Assembly: GCA_029863245.1 (NCBI GenBank)
Contig: JAOTVV010000001.1
Coordinates: forward strand, 248,001-312,000
From: Gemmatimonadota bacterium
Lineage (GTDB): Bacteria; Gemmatimonadota; Gemmatimonadetes; Gemmatimonadales; GWC2-71-9
DNA: 64,000 nucleotides
Direction of reading: 5' to 3'
Positions 26,307-34,753 of this stretch are shown here, one piece after another. The notes beneath the pieces are model-generated. The model saw only the letters and a list, made by a program, of their open reading frames with translations. It did no database searches and had not been told where the DNA came from. Position 1 is the stretch's first letter, and each line of letters starts with the position of its first letter. The translations under genes and the position numbers were made by a program.

Positions 26307-26846
26307 CTATCGGCGGCCGGCCTCCTCCAGCGACCGTGTGCAGCGCGAGCAGAATTCGGAAGCCTTGAGATCTACCTCCTCGACATACGTGGATGCGCGC
26401 ATCACGCAGTCGGCCTCCGGGCAATGCACGAACCCGAAGGCGTGGCCCAACTCGTGGACCGCCTCCTTGATCGCTCGGTCGACCAATCGGCCCTCGTCGG
26501 GCGGGAGGCCGTAGTACTCCGAGTGTAGCCGGTGCGTGGACACGATGGCTCCAGGGCCGTCGAGCTGAGACTGGCCGAACACAAACGTCAGCACCGGGAT
26601 GAATAGATCCATTGACGTGAGCCCGAGGATCTTGGCCGCCGGATCCCGACGATGGCGGAGCAAGGCGGCCAGCAGGAGGGTCGCGTGATACTGTCGGCGC
26701 CCTGGCGCAAACGCCACGACCGTATCGAGCTCGACGGGAAACGCCTCGACGGGAACTGAAAGGGCATCGGCAATACCGCTCACCAACGCATCGGTCCACC
26801 GCGGCGCGTAGCCGTTGAGCAGGGCGACGTGCACGGGGACCGGCAC
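26307..26846 (-). CDS. Archaemetzincin-family zinc metalloprotease
   Basis: The protein is 179 residues from GTG 26846, two bases after the response-regulator stop (GTG 26834 is an alternative). It carries the zinc-binding motif HELGHAFGFVHC, then CxM (DCVM, Met-turn) and a C-terminal FCSRC, so the extended HEXXHXXGX3CX4CXMX17CXXC archaemetzincin signature is present. It has no signal peptide and should be cytosolic. Substrates of bacterial archaemetzincins are poorly known. Its place as the last gene of a redox-module/two-component operon is unusual and raises the possibility that it turns over a regulator or unassembled subunit; that is speculation. Confidence 0.88.
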   Translation of the reverse strand: MPVPVHVALLNGYAPRWTDALVSGIADALSVPVEAFPVELDTVVAFAPGRRQYHATLLLAALLRHRRDPAAKILGLTSMDLFIPVLTFVFGQSQLDGPGAIVSTHRLHSEYYGLPPDEGRLVDRAIKEAVHELGHAFGFVHCPEADCVMRASTYVEEVDLKASEFCSRCTRSLEEAGRR

Positions 26847-26848
26847 GG

Positions 26849-28189
26849 CTACCGCCTGATTCCGTACCTCTTGAGCTTGTTGTAGAGTGTCGCCCGATCG
26901 ATGCCAAGCGTCTTGGCAGCACGCGTGACGTTGCCGTCGAACTCCTGGAGGACCCGCTCGATGTGCTCCTTCTCCACGGCGGCCAGCGACCGGGCAGCAG
27001 GTTCCGTCCCCCCGCCGGACTCGATGTGCAACGGAAGGTCTCCGGGCTCTATGGCCGGCCCCTGCCCGATCACCATGGCCCGCTCGATCGCGTTCTCGAG
27101 CTCGCGAACGTTTCCGGGCCACCGGTACCGCACCAGCACCTCCTCGGCCGCGGGAGCGATGCTTCGGAGGGGCTTTCCCATGGCCCGTGCATACTTCTCC
27201 ACGAAGAACCGCGCCAACTCCAGGATGTCCTCCGGCCGCTCACGGAGCGGTGGCACCTCGATCCCGAAGACGTTGATACGATAGTACAGGTCTTCGCGAA
27301 AGGCGCCCTCGCTCACCATCTGCTCCAGGTTCTTGTGCGTGGCACAGACGAGCCGGAAGTCGGACGAGACTTCCTGGTTCCCGCCCAGGCGGGTGAACCG
27401 CTTGGTCTCCAGCACCCGGAGGAGGTCGATCTGCATCTTGGGTGTGACGTCCCCGATCTCGTCCAGGAAGAGCGTGCCGCCGTGCGCCAGTTCGATCTTC
27501 CCCTTCCGGCGATACTGGGCACCCGTGAACGCCCCCTTCTCGTGACCGAACAACTCGCTTTCCAAGAGCGTCTCCGGAATGGAGCCCGCGTTCACCGCCA
27601 CGATCGGGAAGAAGCGGCGCTTGCTCTGCGCATGGATCGAGCGCGCGACCAGTTCTTTCCCGGTGCCGCTCTCGCCGCGGATCACCACCGTCGAATCGGT
27701 TTCCGCCACCGTGCGGATGGTGTCGAGCACTCGCCGCATCTTGGGGCTTCCCCCGATGATCGGCGCGCTCTGGATGAGCTCCGAGACCTTCTCCTTGAGT
27801 CGGAGATTCTCTTCGGCCAGCTCTTTCTGACGAAGCGCGTTCCGTACCAGATTCGAGAGGTCGTCCGGGTCGACCGGCTTCGTGATGTAGTCGAAGGCCC
27901 CGAGCTTGAGGGCCTCGACAGCGGTCTCGACCGACGCGTACGCGGTCAGGATGATGATCGCGGCTCCCGGGTCGATCTCACGAACGCGTCGCTGCACCGT
28001 GATGCCGTCCATGCCGGGCATCTTGAGATCGAGCAGGACGATGTCGTAGGGCCCGGCCTCCATCTTGGCGATCGCCCGGTTCCCGTCCTCGGCCGTCTCC
28101 ACGTGAAAGCCGTCTTCGCGGAACCACTCCTCCAGCGACCCGCGAACCGACAGCTCGTCGTCGACGATCAGGATCTTCCGCGTCGTCAT
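26849..28189 (-). CDS. Sigma54-dependent response regulator (NtrC family)
   Basis: The protein is 446 residues. Receiver domain: residues 1-120 with acidic pocket DDE (10-12), phospho-acceptor Asp54 in LLDLKMPGMDG and Lys104. AAA+ domain: Walker A GESGTGKE (172-179), sigma54-contact loop GAFTGA (219-224), Walker B FLDEIG (241-246). A Fis-type HTH closes the protein (GNVTRAAKTLGIDRATLYNKLKRYGI). ATG overlaps the sensor kinase stop as ATGA. It should activate sigma54 promoters when phosphorylated by the adjacent c-haem kinase. GG-N10-GC sites upstream of its own operon (34418-34433) and two other cytochrome loci are possible targets. Confidence 0.95.
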   Translation of the reverse strand: MTTRKILIVDDELSVRGSLEEWFREDGFHVETAEDGNRAIAKMEAGPYDIVLLDLKMPGMDGITVQRRVREIDPGAAIIILTAYASVETAVEALKLGAFDYITKPVDPDDLSNLVRNALRQKELAEENLRLKEKVSELIQSAPIIGGSPKMRRVLDTIRTVAETDSTVVIRGESGTGKELVARSIHAQSKRRFFPIVAVNAGSIPETLLESELFGHEKGAFTGAQYRRKGKIELAHGGTLFLDEIGDVTPKMQIDLLRVLETKRFTRLGGNQEVSSDFRLVCATHKNLEQMVSEGAFREDLYYRINVFGIEVPPLRERPEDILELARFFVEKYARAMGKPLRSIAPAAEEVLVRYRWPGNVRELENAIERAMVIGQGPAIEPGDLPLHIESGGGTEPAARSLAAVEKEHIERVLQEFDGNVTRAAKTLGIDRATLYNKLKRYGIRR

Positions 28190-29877
28190 TCCGCCACCCC
28201 CTCCCCGACACCAGCCCTCGCCCGATCTCGCGCCACCTGTTCCGGATCCCGCGGCAGCGTGATGGTGAACGTCGTTCCCCGTCCCCGGCCCGACTCCACC
28301 GCGATCGTGCCCTCGTGCCGCTGCACGATGCCATACACCACCGGCAGGCCGAGTCCCACGCCCTTCGCTTCGTTCTTCGTACTGAAGAACGGATCGAAGA
28401 TGTGGGGTTTCACCTCGTCCGGAATCCCAATCCCGCCGTCCGTGACGGACAGGCACACCGATCCCCGACTCGGCTCGTCAACGGTCCGCACGATGAGCGG
28501 TCCTCCGTCGGGCATGGCTTCGACCGCATTGATCAGCAAGGCGATGAGCGCTTGCACGACCTGCTCCCCGTCGGCCATGAACCGATCGTCCTGCAATGAC
28601 AGCTCCGTTGTCGTCGTGACACCACCGAGTTCCACATGATGTGCCACCAGCCTGAGCGCCCGATCGATGAGGGCGTGAAGATGCACGGACTGGAGCTCGG
28701 CGCTCCGGCCGCGCGCATACGTCAACAGATCCCGCACGATGTTCCCGCACCGCAAGGACTCCGACCGGATCAGCTCAAGCTGCTCGAGCATCCGCTCCCG
28801 CTCCTGCGACTCAGGCAGAGAGACGGCGATCCGCTTCGTGATGAGCTTGGCGTACGTCAGGATGCCCGACAACGGATTGTTCAGCTCGTGTGCCACCGTC
28901 GCCGCCATGCGTCCGAGCGATGCCGACCGCTCGACCTGAATGATCTGACGGTTCATCTGATCGAGCTCCGCAGTCTTCTCTTGCACGCGATCCTCGAGAG
29001 TCTGCGACCACGCGCGCAGCTCGGCATCGGCCGCCTTGAGGCTCCTGGCCATGTGGTTGAACGACATAGCCAAGGCCCCCAATTCGTCCGACCGCCGCAG
29101 CGCGATCTCGACGTCGAGATTGCCCCGCGCTAGCTCCTCAGTGCCCTGTCGCAGCCGGTGGGTCGGCCGGTGGACAGCCCGATATACGATCACCGCCACC
29201 AGGGCCATCGCGAGGAGAATGATCCCGATCGCCAGGGCGAGGACCTGACGGCGCGAGTGCGCGACAGCCGCATCGAGCGCTTCCATCGACATCTGCACGT
29301 CGAGCACGCCGAGGATCGACTGATCGGCCTGGTGGGCGTGGCACCGGGCGTTCCAGCATCCGTCCGCGTTCTGGATGGGATTGATCATGCCGAGCACGCG
29401 GTGCCCTTCCTCCTTCCGGTAGATCCGGGCCCGCTCTTTGGTGGGGACGGCCTCGAGCGGGTCTGCGGTCGCGTGGCAGACGTAGCAGGCCTCCGCCCGG
29501 AGGTCGACCGACTGGCCGATTTCACCCTCGTCACTGGAGAACTTGATCTCTCCCTGTTTGTTATAGATACGGATGGCCCCAACGCCGGGCTCGGCCGCGA
29601 GGAGCCGGATCATCGCGTACGTCCGCTCCCGCTCGTTTCGGAGCATGCTGGTATAGAGGCTCTGCTTGATGAGGTCGCTGGAGCGGTAAGCTTCGGCCTT
29701 GACTTCGTTCTCCAGCGTGCGCGACTGAAAATGTCGGCTCAATCCCACGTAGCCGCCGAAGAGCACGAAAATCTTGAGCGAGAGGACGAGGAAGAGCTTG
29801 AAGCTCAACGTCGACCCCAGGGACCGGAGCTTGTCCGGAATCGTCGTCGCCGGACCCCTGTTCACCCCAACGCCCAC
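28186..29877 (-). CDS. Sensor histidine kinase with periplasmic c-type haem motifs
   Basis: The protein is 563 residues from GTG 29877 (GGAAGG just upstream; GTG 29865 is possible). Membrane helix at about 27-46, periplasmic sensor domain 47-210, second helix 211-232, HAMP 233-285, coiled segment, phospho-acceptor His330 in VAHELNNPLSG, then HATPase with N-box LLINAVEAM, G1 TDGGIGIPDE and KGVGLGLPVVYGI. The sensor domain contains CYVCH (131-135) and CWNARCH (174-180, CX4CH), so it probably binds one or two covalent haems and senses redox state or a small ligand. It is coupled to the sigma54 response regulator. Confidence 0.93.
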   Translation of the reverse strand: MGVGVNRGPATTIPDKLRSLGSTLSFKLFLVLSLKIFVLFGGYVGLSRHFQSRTLENEVKAEAYRSSDLIKQSLYTSMLRNERERTYAMIRLLAAEPGVGAIRIYNKQGEIKFSSDEGEIGQSVDLRAEACYVCHATADPLEAVPTKERARIYRKEEGHRVLGMINPIQNADGCWNARCHAHQADQSILGVLDVQMSMEALDAAVAHSRRQVLALAIGIILLAMALVAVIVYRAVHRPTHRLRQGTEELARGNLDVEIALRRSDELGALAMSFNHMARSLKAADAELRAWSQTLEDRVQEKTAELDQMNRQIIQVERSASLGRMAATVAHELNNPLSGILTYAKLITKRIAVSLPESQERERMLEQLELIRSESLRCGNIVRDLLTYARGRSAELQSVHLHALIDRALRLVAHHVELGGVTTTTELSLQDDRFMADGEQVVQALIALLINAVEAMPDGGPLIVRTVDEPSRGSVCLSVTDGGIGIPDEVKPHIFDPFFSTKNEAKGVGLGLPVVYGIVQRHEGTIAVESGRGRGTTFTITLPRDPEQVARDRARAGVGEGVAE

Positions 29878-29920
29878 ACCGCCTTCCGCCGAGACCGCGA
29901 GCGCGTGGCACGCCGCGATT

Positions 29921-30715
29921 CTAAATGTGCGTCCGAAACATCTCCGACACCAGTCCTCGGTAACGCTCCCGGCCGAGGACCTGCTCCAGATCGGGGGTTG
30001 GCAACCCGCCGTCCTCCATGGTTGGGCCAACCGACGCGGCCTGCGGGACGGAGACCACGGCTTCGAGGTGGCGCTTCAGGAGTTGGATTTGCCCTAGGTA
30101 CCAGCGCACCGCATGCTCGCCGCGGTACAGGTCACCCACCTGGTCGGGATGCTCGTGAGGTCGAAGGGTGAACAGCCAGTCGTCGTTCGGCGAAGGCCCG
30201 GACCGCCACGCCTCGATCCGCGGGTTCACATCCAGGACCTCGCCCGCGATGGGATCGGTGAGCGGGATGCTCAGGCGGCGGCGCACGATCCAGCCACACG
30301 GCTCGCCACGCGTGAGCCAGACGCCGGTTCGCGGGAGGACCACCTCGTCGATGGGCTCGAGAACGCGGCGAGCGTGGTCGTCCAGGCCGACCCGAATGGT
30401 ATCGTCTGCTACGGACTGGAGCCACAGGTGGCCCGGGCTGTGGGGGCGATCGAGGTGGAGCGTGCAGCCGGTGGCCAGTCGCGAGAGGAACGCATTGACG
30501 GTGTCACCGGGCCGGGGATCGACCGGTGCGCCATGGGCCCGTGCACGCACCGCGTCGCGATCCATGCCGCCCTCCCCCCCGTGGCCGCCTTGGAGCGCGT
30601 GATACAACTCGCAGTCCTCGCACTCGTAGTTGCGATCACACGGCCGGTAGCTGAGCACGCCCGCCAGCACCCAGATGCAGGGGAGTTCGTCGTCTACTCG
30701 ATCGGAGGTCGTCAT
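29921..30715 (-). CDS. GcvH-fold protein with N-terminal Cys motif
   Basis: The protein is 264 residues from ATG 30715 (GGGGGT upstream); GTG 30751, overlapping the upstream stop, is an alternative. Near the N-terminus lies CIWVLAGVLSYRPCDRNYEC followed by EDCELYHAL, a four-Cys cluster that could bind metal. The middle resembles glycine-cleavage H protein: TGVWLTRGEPCGWIVRRRLSI, PIAGEVLDVN and DDWLFTLRP. The loop that should carry the lipoyl Lys (ESVKA) reads IVRRRLSIPL instead, with no Lys. It sits between another GcvH-like gene and the sensor kinase in the NrfD/Fe-S operon. Function unknown; a structural or signalling role in that complex is possible. Confidence 0.7.
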   Translation of the reverse strand: MTTSDRVDDELPCIWVLAGVLSYRPCDRNYECEDCELYHALQGGHGGEGGMDRDAVRARAHGAPVDPRPGDTVNAFLSRLATGCTLHLDRPHSPGHLWLQSVADDTIRVGLDDHARRVLEPIDEVVLPRTGVWLTRGEPCGWIVRRRLSIPLTDPIAGEVLDVNPRIEAWRSGPSPNDDWLFTLRPHEHPDQVGDLYRGEHAVRWYLGQIQLLKRHLEAVVSVPQAASVGPTMEDGGLPTPDLEQVLGRERYRGLVSEMFRTHI

Positions 30716-30743
30716 CGCACCCCCAGTGCCCGCTCGGGCTACT

Positions 30744-31439
30744 TCAGTCACTCAACAGAAACTCGCGCGCCACCTGGTCCCAGTGCTCGGGGTCCAACAA
30801 GCGAACGAATCCTGCCACGGGCTCACCACCATCGGGCATCACGATACCGAGCTCGCCGGCCGGCATCCTGCGGAGTCGCTCCACCGTCTGCGCCATCCAG
30901 GCGCGGGCCAGATCGCCGCTCAGCAGGTTCCGCCACGTCGCCCCCGAGCGCGGGACCCGCACCTTGAGCAGCCACCCGTCGTCGTAGGGGCTTCGGGCCA
31001 GCACCTCAGGCGAGTCGACCACGGCTCGGTTCACCGCCACGACCTTGCCCTCGACCGGAGCCACCATGCTGATCGGTTTGTCGTCCACCACAAGCGTCCA
31101 TCCGCGCTCACCGAGCCGCAGGCGCGTCCCGACCTGCGGGAGGTGGATGGCGTCCACGGGCCCGAGGAGGCGCTGAGCGAAGTCGTCGACGCCCACGGTC
31201 ACGATCTCTCCGTCGTCCCGGGCCGCCCAGGCGTGGCCCTGGTGAAAGTGAAGGCCTTCCGGCATCGCGAACCACGACCGTGGCGGTCTCGGCCGAACGT
31301 GGCCGCGAGACCGCATCCCGAACATGCGGGCCACTCGGGGAGGACTCAGAAGTCGCAGAATGCCGACCAACACGAGCAAGTAGGCAATGACGATGACGTA
31401 CTCGATGCCCTTGGTCGCGTAGATGTCGCCTTGCATCAC
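30744..31439 (-). CDS. Membrane-anchored GcvH-like protein
   Basis: The protein is 231 residues with an N-terminal membrane helix (YVIVIAYLLVLVGILRLL) and a GcvH-like domain: HFHQGHAWAARDDGEIVTVGVDDFAQRLLGPVDAIHLPQVG, then APVEGKVVAVN and SPYDDGWLLKV. The lipoyl attachment loop reads VVDDKPISMVAP; a Lys is present one position away from where the canonical ESVKA Lys aligns, so lipoylation is doubtful but not excluded. It lies 11 bases after the NrfD-like gene. Cytosolic-facing orientation would allow interaction with thiol or pyridine-nucleotide enzymes; this is not shown. Confidence 0.78.
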   Translation of the reverse strand: MMQGDIYATKGIEYVIVIAYLLVLVGILRLLSPPRVARMFGMRSRGHVRPRPPRSWFAMPEGLHFHQGHAWAARDDGEIVTVGVDDFAQRLLGPVDAIHLPQVGTRLRLGERGWTLVVDDKPISMVAPVEGKVVAVNRAVVDSPEVLARSPYDDGWLLKVRVPRSGATWRNLLSGDLARAWMAQTVERLRRMPAGELGIVMPDGGEPVAGFVRLLDPEHWDQVAREFLLSD

Positions 31440-31450
31440 TCACACTCCTC

Positions 31451-32719
31451 TCACGCCGCCGAACGAACCGGTTCCAACGACCCATCTGGGCGATCCGAAA
31501 GGCCCGGTATGACGTCCAGCACGGGCATCCGGTTCACGACCCATCGGAACACCCACAGCTCCGCACTGATGACACCGAGCGTCACCACCACTTCCATCCA
31601 GGTGGGCACGTAGCGCACCGCGGCGTACCACTTGAACGCGATCACGGAAACGTTGAGCCGGTTGAGGACGATCCCCACCAACGCGAGGACCGCAGCTACC
31701 TTGATCGCGGTCATGTGGCGTACCTGGCAGGCATACGCATACAGCACGGCCGGCACCGCTACGAAGCCCACGATCTCGAGCAGATACCATGCCCCCCACC
31801 CCGTGGACAGATACTCGCCTCGCTGGCCATGCACGAACACGAGGAGCTGGAGCACGAGGTACACGAACATCACGCCGGTGCAGATCTTGGCGAGTCCCAC
31901 CACGATGTCGTCGTGGGTGGCGTGCAACCGTCTACTCGCCCGGTGGGCGAACACCTTGTGAGTAATGCTGCCCTCGAAGATCACCATGGACAGGCCGGCG
32001 AAGATGCTCGAGACCACGAAGAGGATCGGGATGAACTCCGAATACCACAGGGGGTGGATCTTGGCCTTGGCCATGAGGTACAGCGCGCCCAGCCCTGACT
32101 GGTGGAGCAGCGACAGCGTAATCCCGAAGATCACCGCTCCCAACGTCATGGCGCCGAGGTATCGACGGATCCGGCGCCAGCCGAGCCATTCGGCCACGGC
32201 CGGCGAGAACTCGACGAACTCCGCCAGCATGTAGAGCAGGAAGTGCCAGGCGACCAGAAACAGCACCGAACTCACCCCGAACGAATTGCCGATGACGGGG
32301 TTGATCACGTTCCACGGACGGCCAAGGTCGAGCAACAACGCGCCGGCGTAAAACACATAAGCTAGAAATCCGTTCAGGACGGTTACCCGCACGATTGGGT
32401 GGTACTTCTCCATCCGGAGGATGTAGACCATAAACGTGAGCACGTAGGCGCCGCCCGCGAAGGCCACACCGGTGACCACATCGAACCCGATCCAGAGACC
32501 CCAGGGATAGTCCTGGGAGAGATTGGTGACCGCCCCCAGGCCCTTCGTGAAGCGGATCGTGAGCACCACGGCGCTCACCAGCATGATGGCGCCGGTGATC
32601 AGGTTGAACGGCGTGAGGATCTTGCCCTTCGGCTTCAGCTCCGCCAGCATGAACCGCACGAACCGCCGAAGCTCGGCGCCCACCGCCGGACGTCCCGTCG
32701 TCGCAACTCCCTCCGTCAT
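31451..32719 (-). CDS. NrfD/HybB-type quinone-interacting membrane subunit
   Basis: The protein is 422 residues with about ten membrane helices. It resembles HybB: PWGLWIGFDVVTGVAFAGGAYVLTF, ILRMEKYHPIVR, LDLGRPWNVINP, FLLYMLAEFVEFSP, LSLLHQSGLGALYLMA, KIHPLWYSEFIPILF and LNRLNVSVIAF. Such subunits hold no cofactors and pass electrons between quinol and the attached Fe-S protein. ATG overlaps the Fe-S gene stop as ATGA. No hydrogenase or molybdopterin catalytic subunit is encoded here, so the electron partner is unclear; the surrounding GcvH-like proteins are the only other candidates in the operon. Confidence 0.92.
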   Translation of the reverse strand: MTEGVATTGRPAVGAELRRFVRFMLAELKPKGKILTPFNLITGAIMLVSAVVLTIRFTKGLGAVTNLSQDYPWGLWIGFDVVTGVAFAGGAYVLTFMVYILRMEKYHPIVRVTVLNGFLAYVFYAGALLLDLGRPWNVINPVIGNSFGVSSVLFLVAWHFLLYMLAEFVEFSPAVAEWLGWRRIRRYLGAMTLGAVIFGITLSLLHQSGLGALYLMAKAKIHPLWYSEFIPILFVVSSIFAGLSMVIFEGSITHKVFAHRASRRLHATHDDIVVGLAKICTGVMFVYLVLQLLVFVHGQRGEYLSTGWGAWYLLEIVGFVAVPAVLYAYACQVRHMTAIKVAAVLALVGIVLNRLNVSVIAFKWYAAVRYVPTWMEVVVTLGVISAELWVFRWVVNRMPVLDVIPGLSDRPDGSLEPVRSAA

Positions 32720-33594
32720 GCCCCACCTCCGTCGTCATACTCCTCTTCACCCTCGTCGCGTGCCCGCGTCGCCCGGCTCAATGCCAGCAGGAACGGCGGC
32801 ACGAGAGTCAGCACGAGCGGAACCGCGTACAGGAACTCCTTGGTGAGCACCGGATACCCGGTGGTTCCGAGATCGGTGCGGAAGCCGAGCTGGTCGAACG
32901 GCACGGCACTCAGGTAGAGCCAGCTCGTGCCACCCACCTCATGCTCTCCATACACGTGCCGCACGTAGCGATCGGGCTCGCCGTACACGCGACTCCACGC
33001 GAGATCGATCAGCTCCGAGCGGCGACCGAAAGTGAGGCATCGCGCCGGGCAATTGGCCACACAGGCCGGCTCCTTCCCTTCCTGCACCTTGTCGAAACAC
33101 AGCTGACACTTCTGGATCTTCGGGACTGCGCTGTCGTATTCGAATTTCGGCACGTCGAAGGGACAGGACACCATGCAGTAGCGACACCCCATGCACTTGG
33201 ACTCCCGCCAGATAACGGGGCCCTCCGGAGTCTTGAGCATCGCCTTGGTGAGACAGGCCGAGGCGCACGCTGGTTGGAGGCAGTGCAGGCACTGGCGCTT
33301 CACCGAGACCGGTCCCCTGTCGGTCTCGAATCGGCACACGACAGACCACTGATCCGGTGACGTCTGCCTGGTCGCCGTCAGCTCTACGTCTGCTTCGGGC
33401 GTCGGGAGCCCGTTGGCGTCCGCACACGCGTATTCGCACATCCGGCATCCGAGACACGACGTGGTGTCGACGAGCACGCCCAAGCGATCCCGTTCCCCGA
33501 CCACGGCGCCGGGTTCCTCGGCCCGCAGCGCGGTCGCCGCAACGCTCGCCCCTCCGGCGGCGCAGAGTGTCTTGAGCAGATCTCTCCGCTTCAT
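32716..33594 (-). CDS. HybA-like 4x[4Fe-4S] electron-transfer protein with Tat signal
   Basis: The protein is 292 residues. The N-terminus RRDLLKTLCAAGGASVAATAL is a Tat-type signal. Cys clusters follow: CLGCRMCEYAC, CLHCLQPACASAC, CMGCRYCMVSCPF and CQLCFDKV with CVANCPARC, enough for four [4Fe-4S] clusters. A C-terminal membrane helix (FLYAVPLVLTLVPPFLLAL) is the HybA feature that distinguishes it from NrfC. It therefore sits on the periplasmic face and contacts the HybB-like subunit encoded next. Confidence 0.93.
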   Translation of the reverse strand: MKRRDLLKTLCAAGGASVAATALRAEEPGAVVGERDRLGVLVDTTSCLGCRMCEYACADANGLPTPEADVELTATRQTSPDQWSVVCRFETDRGPVSVKRQCLHCLQPACASACLTKAMLKTPEGPVIWRESKCMGCRYCMVSCPFDVPKFEYDSAVPKIQKCQLCFDKVQEGKEPACVANCPARCLTFGRRSELIDLAWSRVYGEPDRYVRHVYGEHEVGGTSWLYLSAVPFDQLGFRTDLGTTGYPVLTKEFLYAVPLVLTLVPPFLLALSRATRARDEGEEEYDDGGGA

Positions 33595-33640
33595 CGTGGC
33601 AGCTCCCTTCCCTCTCGCACCTCGATCCCCACTGCGTTGG

Positions 33641-34315
33641 CTACGAACCCAAGAACTCGCGCTGCACCGCCTGCCATACGTCGTCGTCCATCCCGCTCAG
33701 TATCCCGACCGGAATCTCACCGCCGTCCGGAAGCGCCACCCCGATCTCCCGGGACGGCGTGGATCGCAGGAGGAACGCCCGCAGCTTGTCGTACTGCTCG
33801 CGGGTCCATGCCAAGGCGCGCTCGCCGATCATCGACCCGTCGACCAGCGCGGTCACCTCTGCGGGGTGGATTCGATACAGCCAGGACCCGTTCTCGGCTG
33901 CGGGGCTTTCCCACCCGGCGTCGCCAACAATCCGGCGATTGACCTCGGTGATCTCGCCCGCCACAGGCGAACGGATGGTGAGGCGGTGGCCAGCGTGGCC
34001 CACTCGCGTGAGCGGCTCGCCAGCGGCGATGCGCTCACCACTCGGCAACAGGTCGAGCTCGAACGGTACCCCAACGAGACCGAGCAGCATGGGATGCACG
34101 CCAACGAGCACGTCCCCGTCCTCACAGATACGCGCCCACGTGTACGTGGGCTGCACAAAAACGCCGGCCGGCAGCCGGCGCATGACCTCGGACATCGGTC
34201 CGAGACCCGGCACCGGAACGTCCTCGGCTCCCTCCGCTTCGCGCCACTTCCGAAGCACGAAGTAGTCGAGGGCGATCAGCGCCAGCATCGTGACGACCAC
34301 CAGGACCGCAACCAT
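33641..34315 (-). CDS. Membrane-anchored GcvH-like protein, first gene of the NrfD/two-component operon
   Basis: The protein is 224 residues with an N-terminal membrane helix (MVAVLVVVTMLALIALDYFVL). The GcvH-like domain contains TYTWARICEDGDVLVGVHPMLLG, PFELDLLPSGERIAAGEPLTRVG, RSPVAGEITEVN and ENGSWLYRI. The loop at the lipoyl-Lys position is GHAGHRLTI, without Lys. The C-terminal part (GVALPDGGEIPVGILSGMDDDVWQAVQREFLGS) closely parallels the end of the other membrane GcvH-like protein at 30744-31439, so these two are paralogues bracketing the Fe-S/NrfD pair. A sigma54-like promoter lies about 100 bases upstream. Confidence 0.78.
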   Translation of the reverse strand: MVAVLVVVTMLALIALDYFVLRKWREAEGAEDVPVPGLGPMSEVMRRLPAGVFVQPTYTWARICEDGDVLVGVHPMLLGLVGVPFELDLLPSGERIAAGEPLTRVGHAGHRLTIRSPVAGEITEVNRRIVGDAGWESPAAENGSWLYRIHPAEVTALVDGSMIGERALAWTREQYDKLRAFLLRSTPSREIGVALPDGGEIPVGILSGMDDDVWQAVQREFLGS

Positions 34316-34417
34316 GATCAGCTCCTCGCCTTGAAATCCCCTAGCCTGGCCATCGGAAGTCGGTGGCGCCCGAGCCCGGCCCGAGCCGTCATCCGTCTTC
34401 GTGGCACTTCCTCTATT

Positions 34418-34433
34418 GGCAAGGCAAGGGCCA
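34418..34433 (-). promoter_or_regulatory. Sigma54-like -24/-12 promoter of the NrfD/two-component operon
   Basis: The minus strand reads TGGCCCTTGCCTTGCC, against consensus TGGCACG-N4-TTGCA: TGGC and TTGC both match with exact spacing. It is about 103 bases upstream of the first gene (ATG 34315). The operon it would drive encodes an NtrC-type activator with an intact GAFTGA loop, so autoregulation is plausible. Confidence 0.5.
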
Positions 34434-34677
34434 AGTGCGCGACTGCACGTTTCGCGTCGCCAATGCCATTGAGGTCAACGAGTTAGCCGGCCGAGTCGCA
34501 GCCAATGACCTCACCGCGCGTGTCGTCTTTTTCAACAGCGCGGCCGACGGCGAGGTGGCGTGTGTGCTCAAACGGGGCGCGCAGACTGGGATCCTGAACG
34601 GTGGGGTCTTTTTCGACGGTGGGTGTCGCTGGATTCAACGGTTGCGCCCCCGACCGACCGCAGCGGAACACAACATG

Positions 34678-34716
34678 AGCCCCGGACATCTGTCGCAATC
34701 GACGACGGCCGGGGCT
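34678..34716 (-). terminator. Long hairpin downstream of the 22-haem gene
   Basis: AGCCCCGG (34678-34685) pairs with CCGGGGCT (34709-34716) around a 23-base loop that can itself fold. It follows the stop at 34754 by 38 bases on the minus strand. No strong T-tract, so it may be a partial terminator or stabilising 3' structure. Confidence 0.4.
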
Positions 34717-34753
34717 TGGCGGCGGCGAGACGCCCGAGGGGGGGTGGCGCGGT

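Larger units (their letters stand above)
34316..34753. other. 438-base intergenic region, regulatory
   Basis: No convincing gene on either strand. It holds the leader and sigma54-like promoter of the minus-strand operon beginning at 34315, and the hairpin ending the 22-haem gene. The remaining central part (about 34440-34670) shows nothing I can name. Confidence 0.5.
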
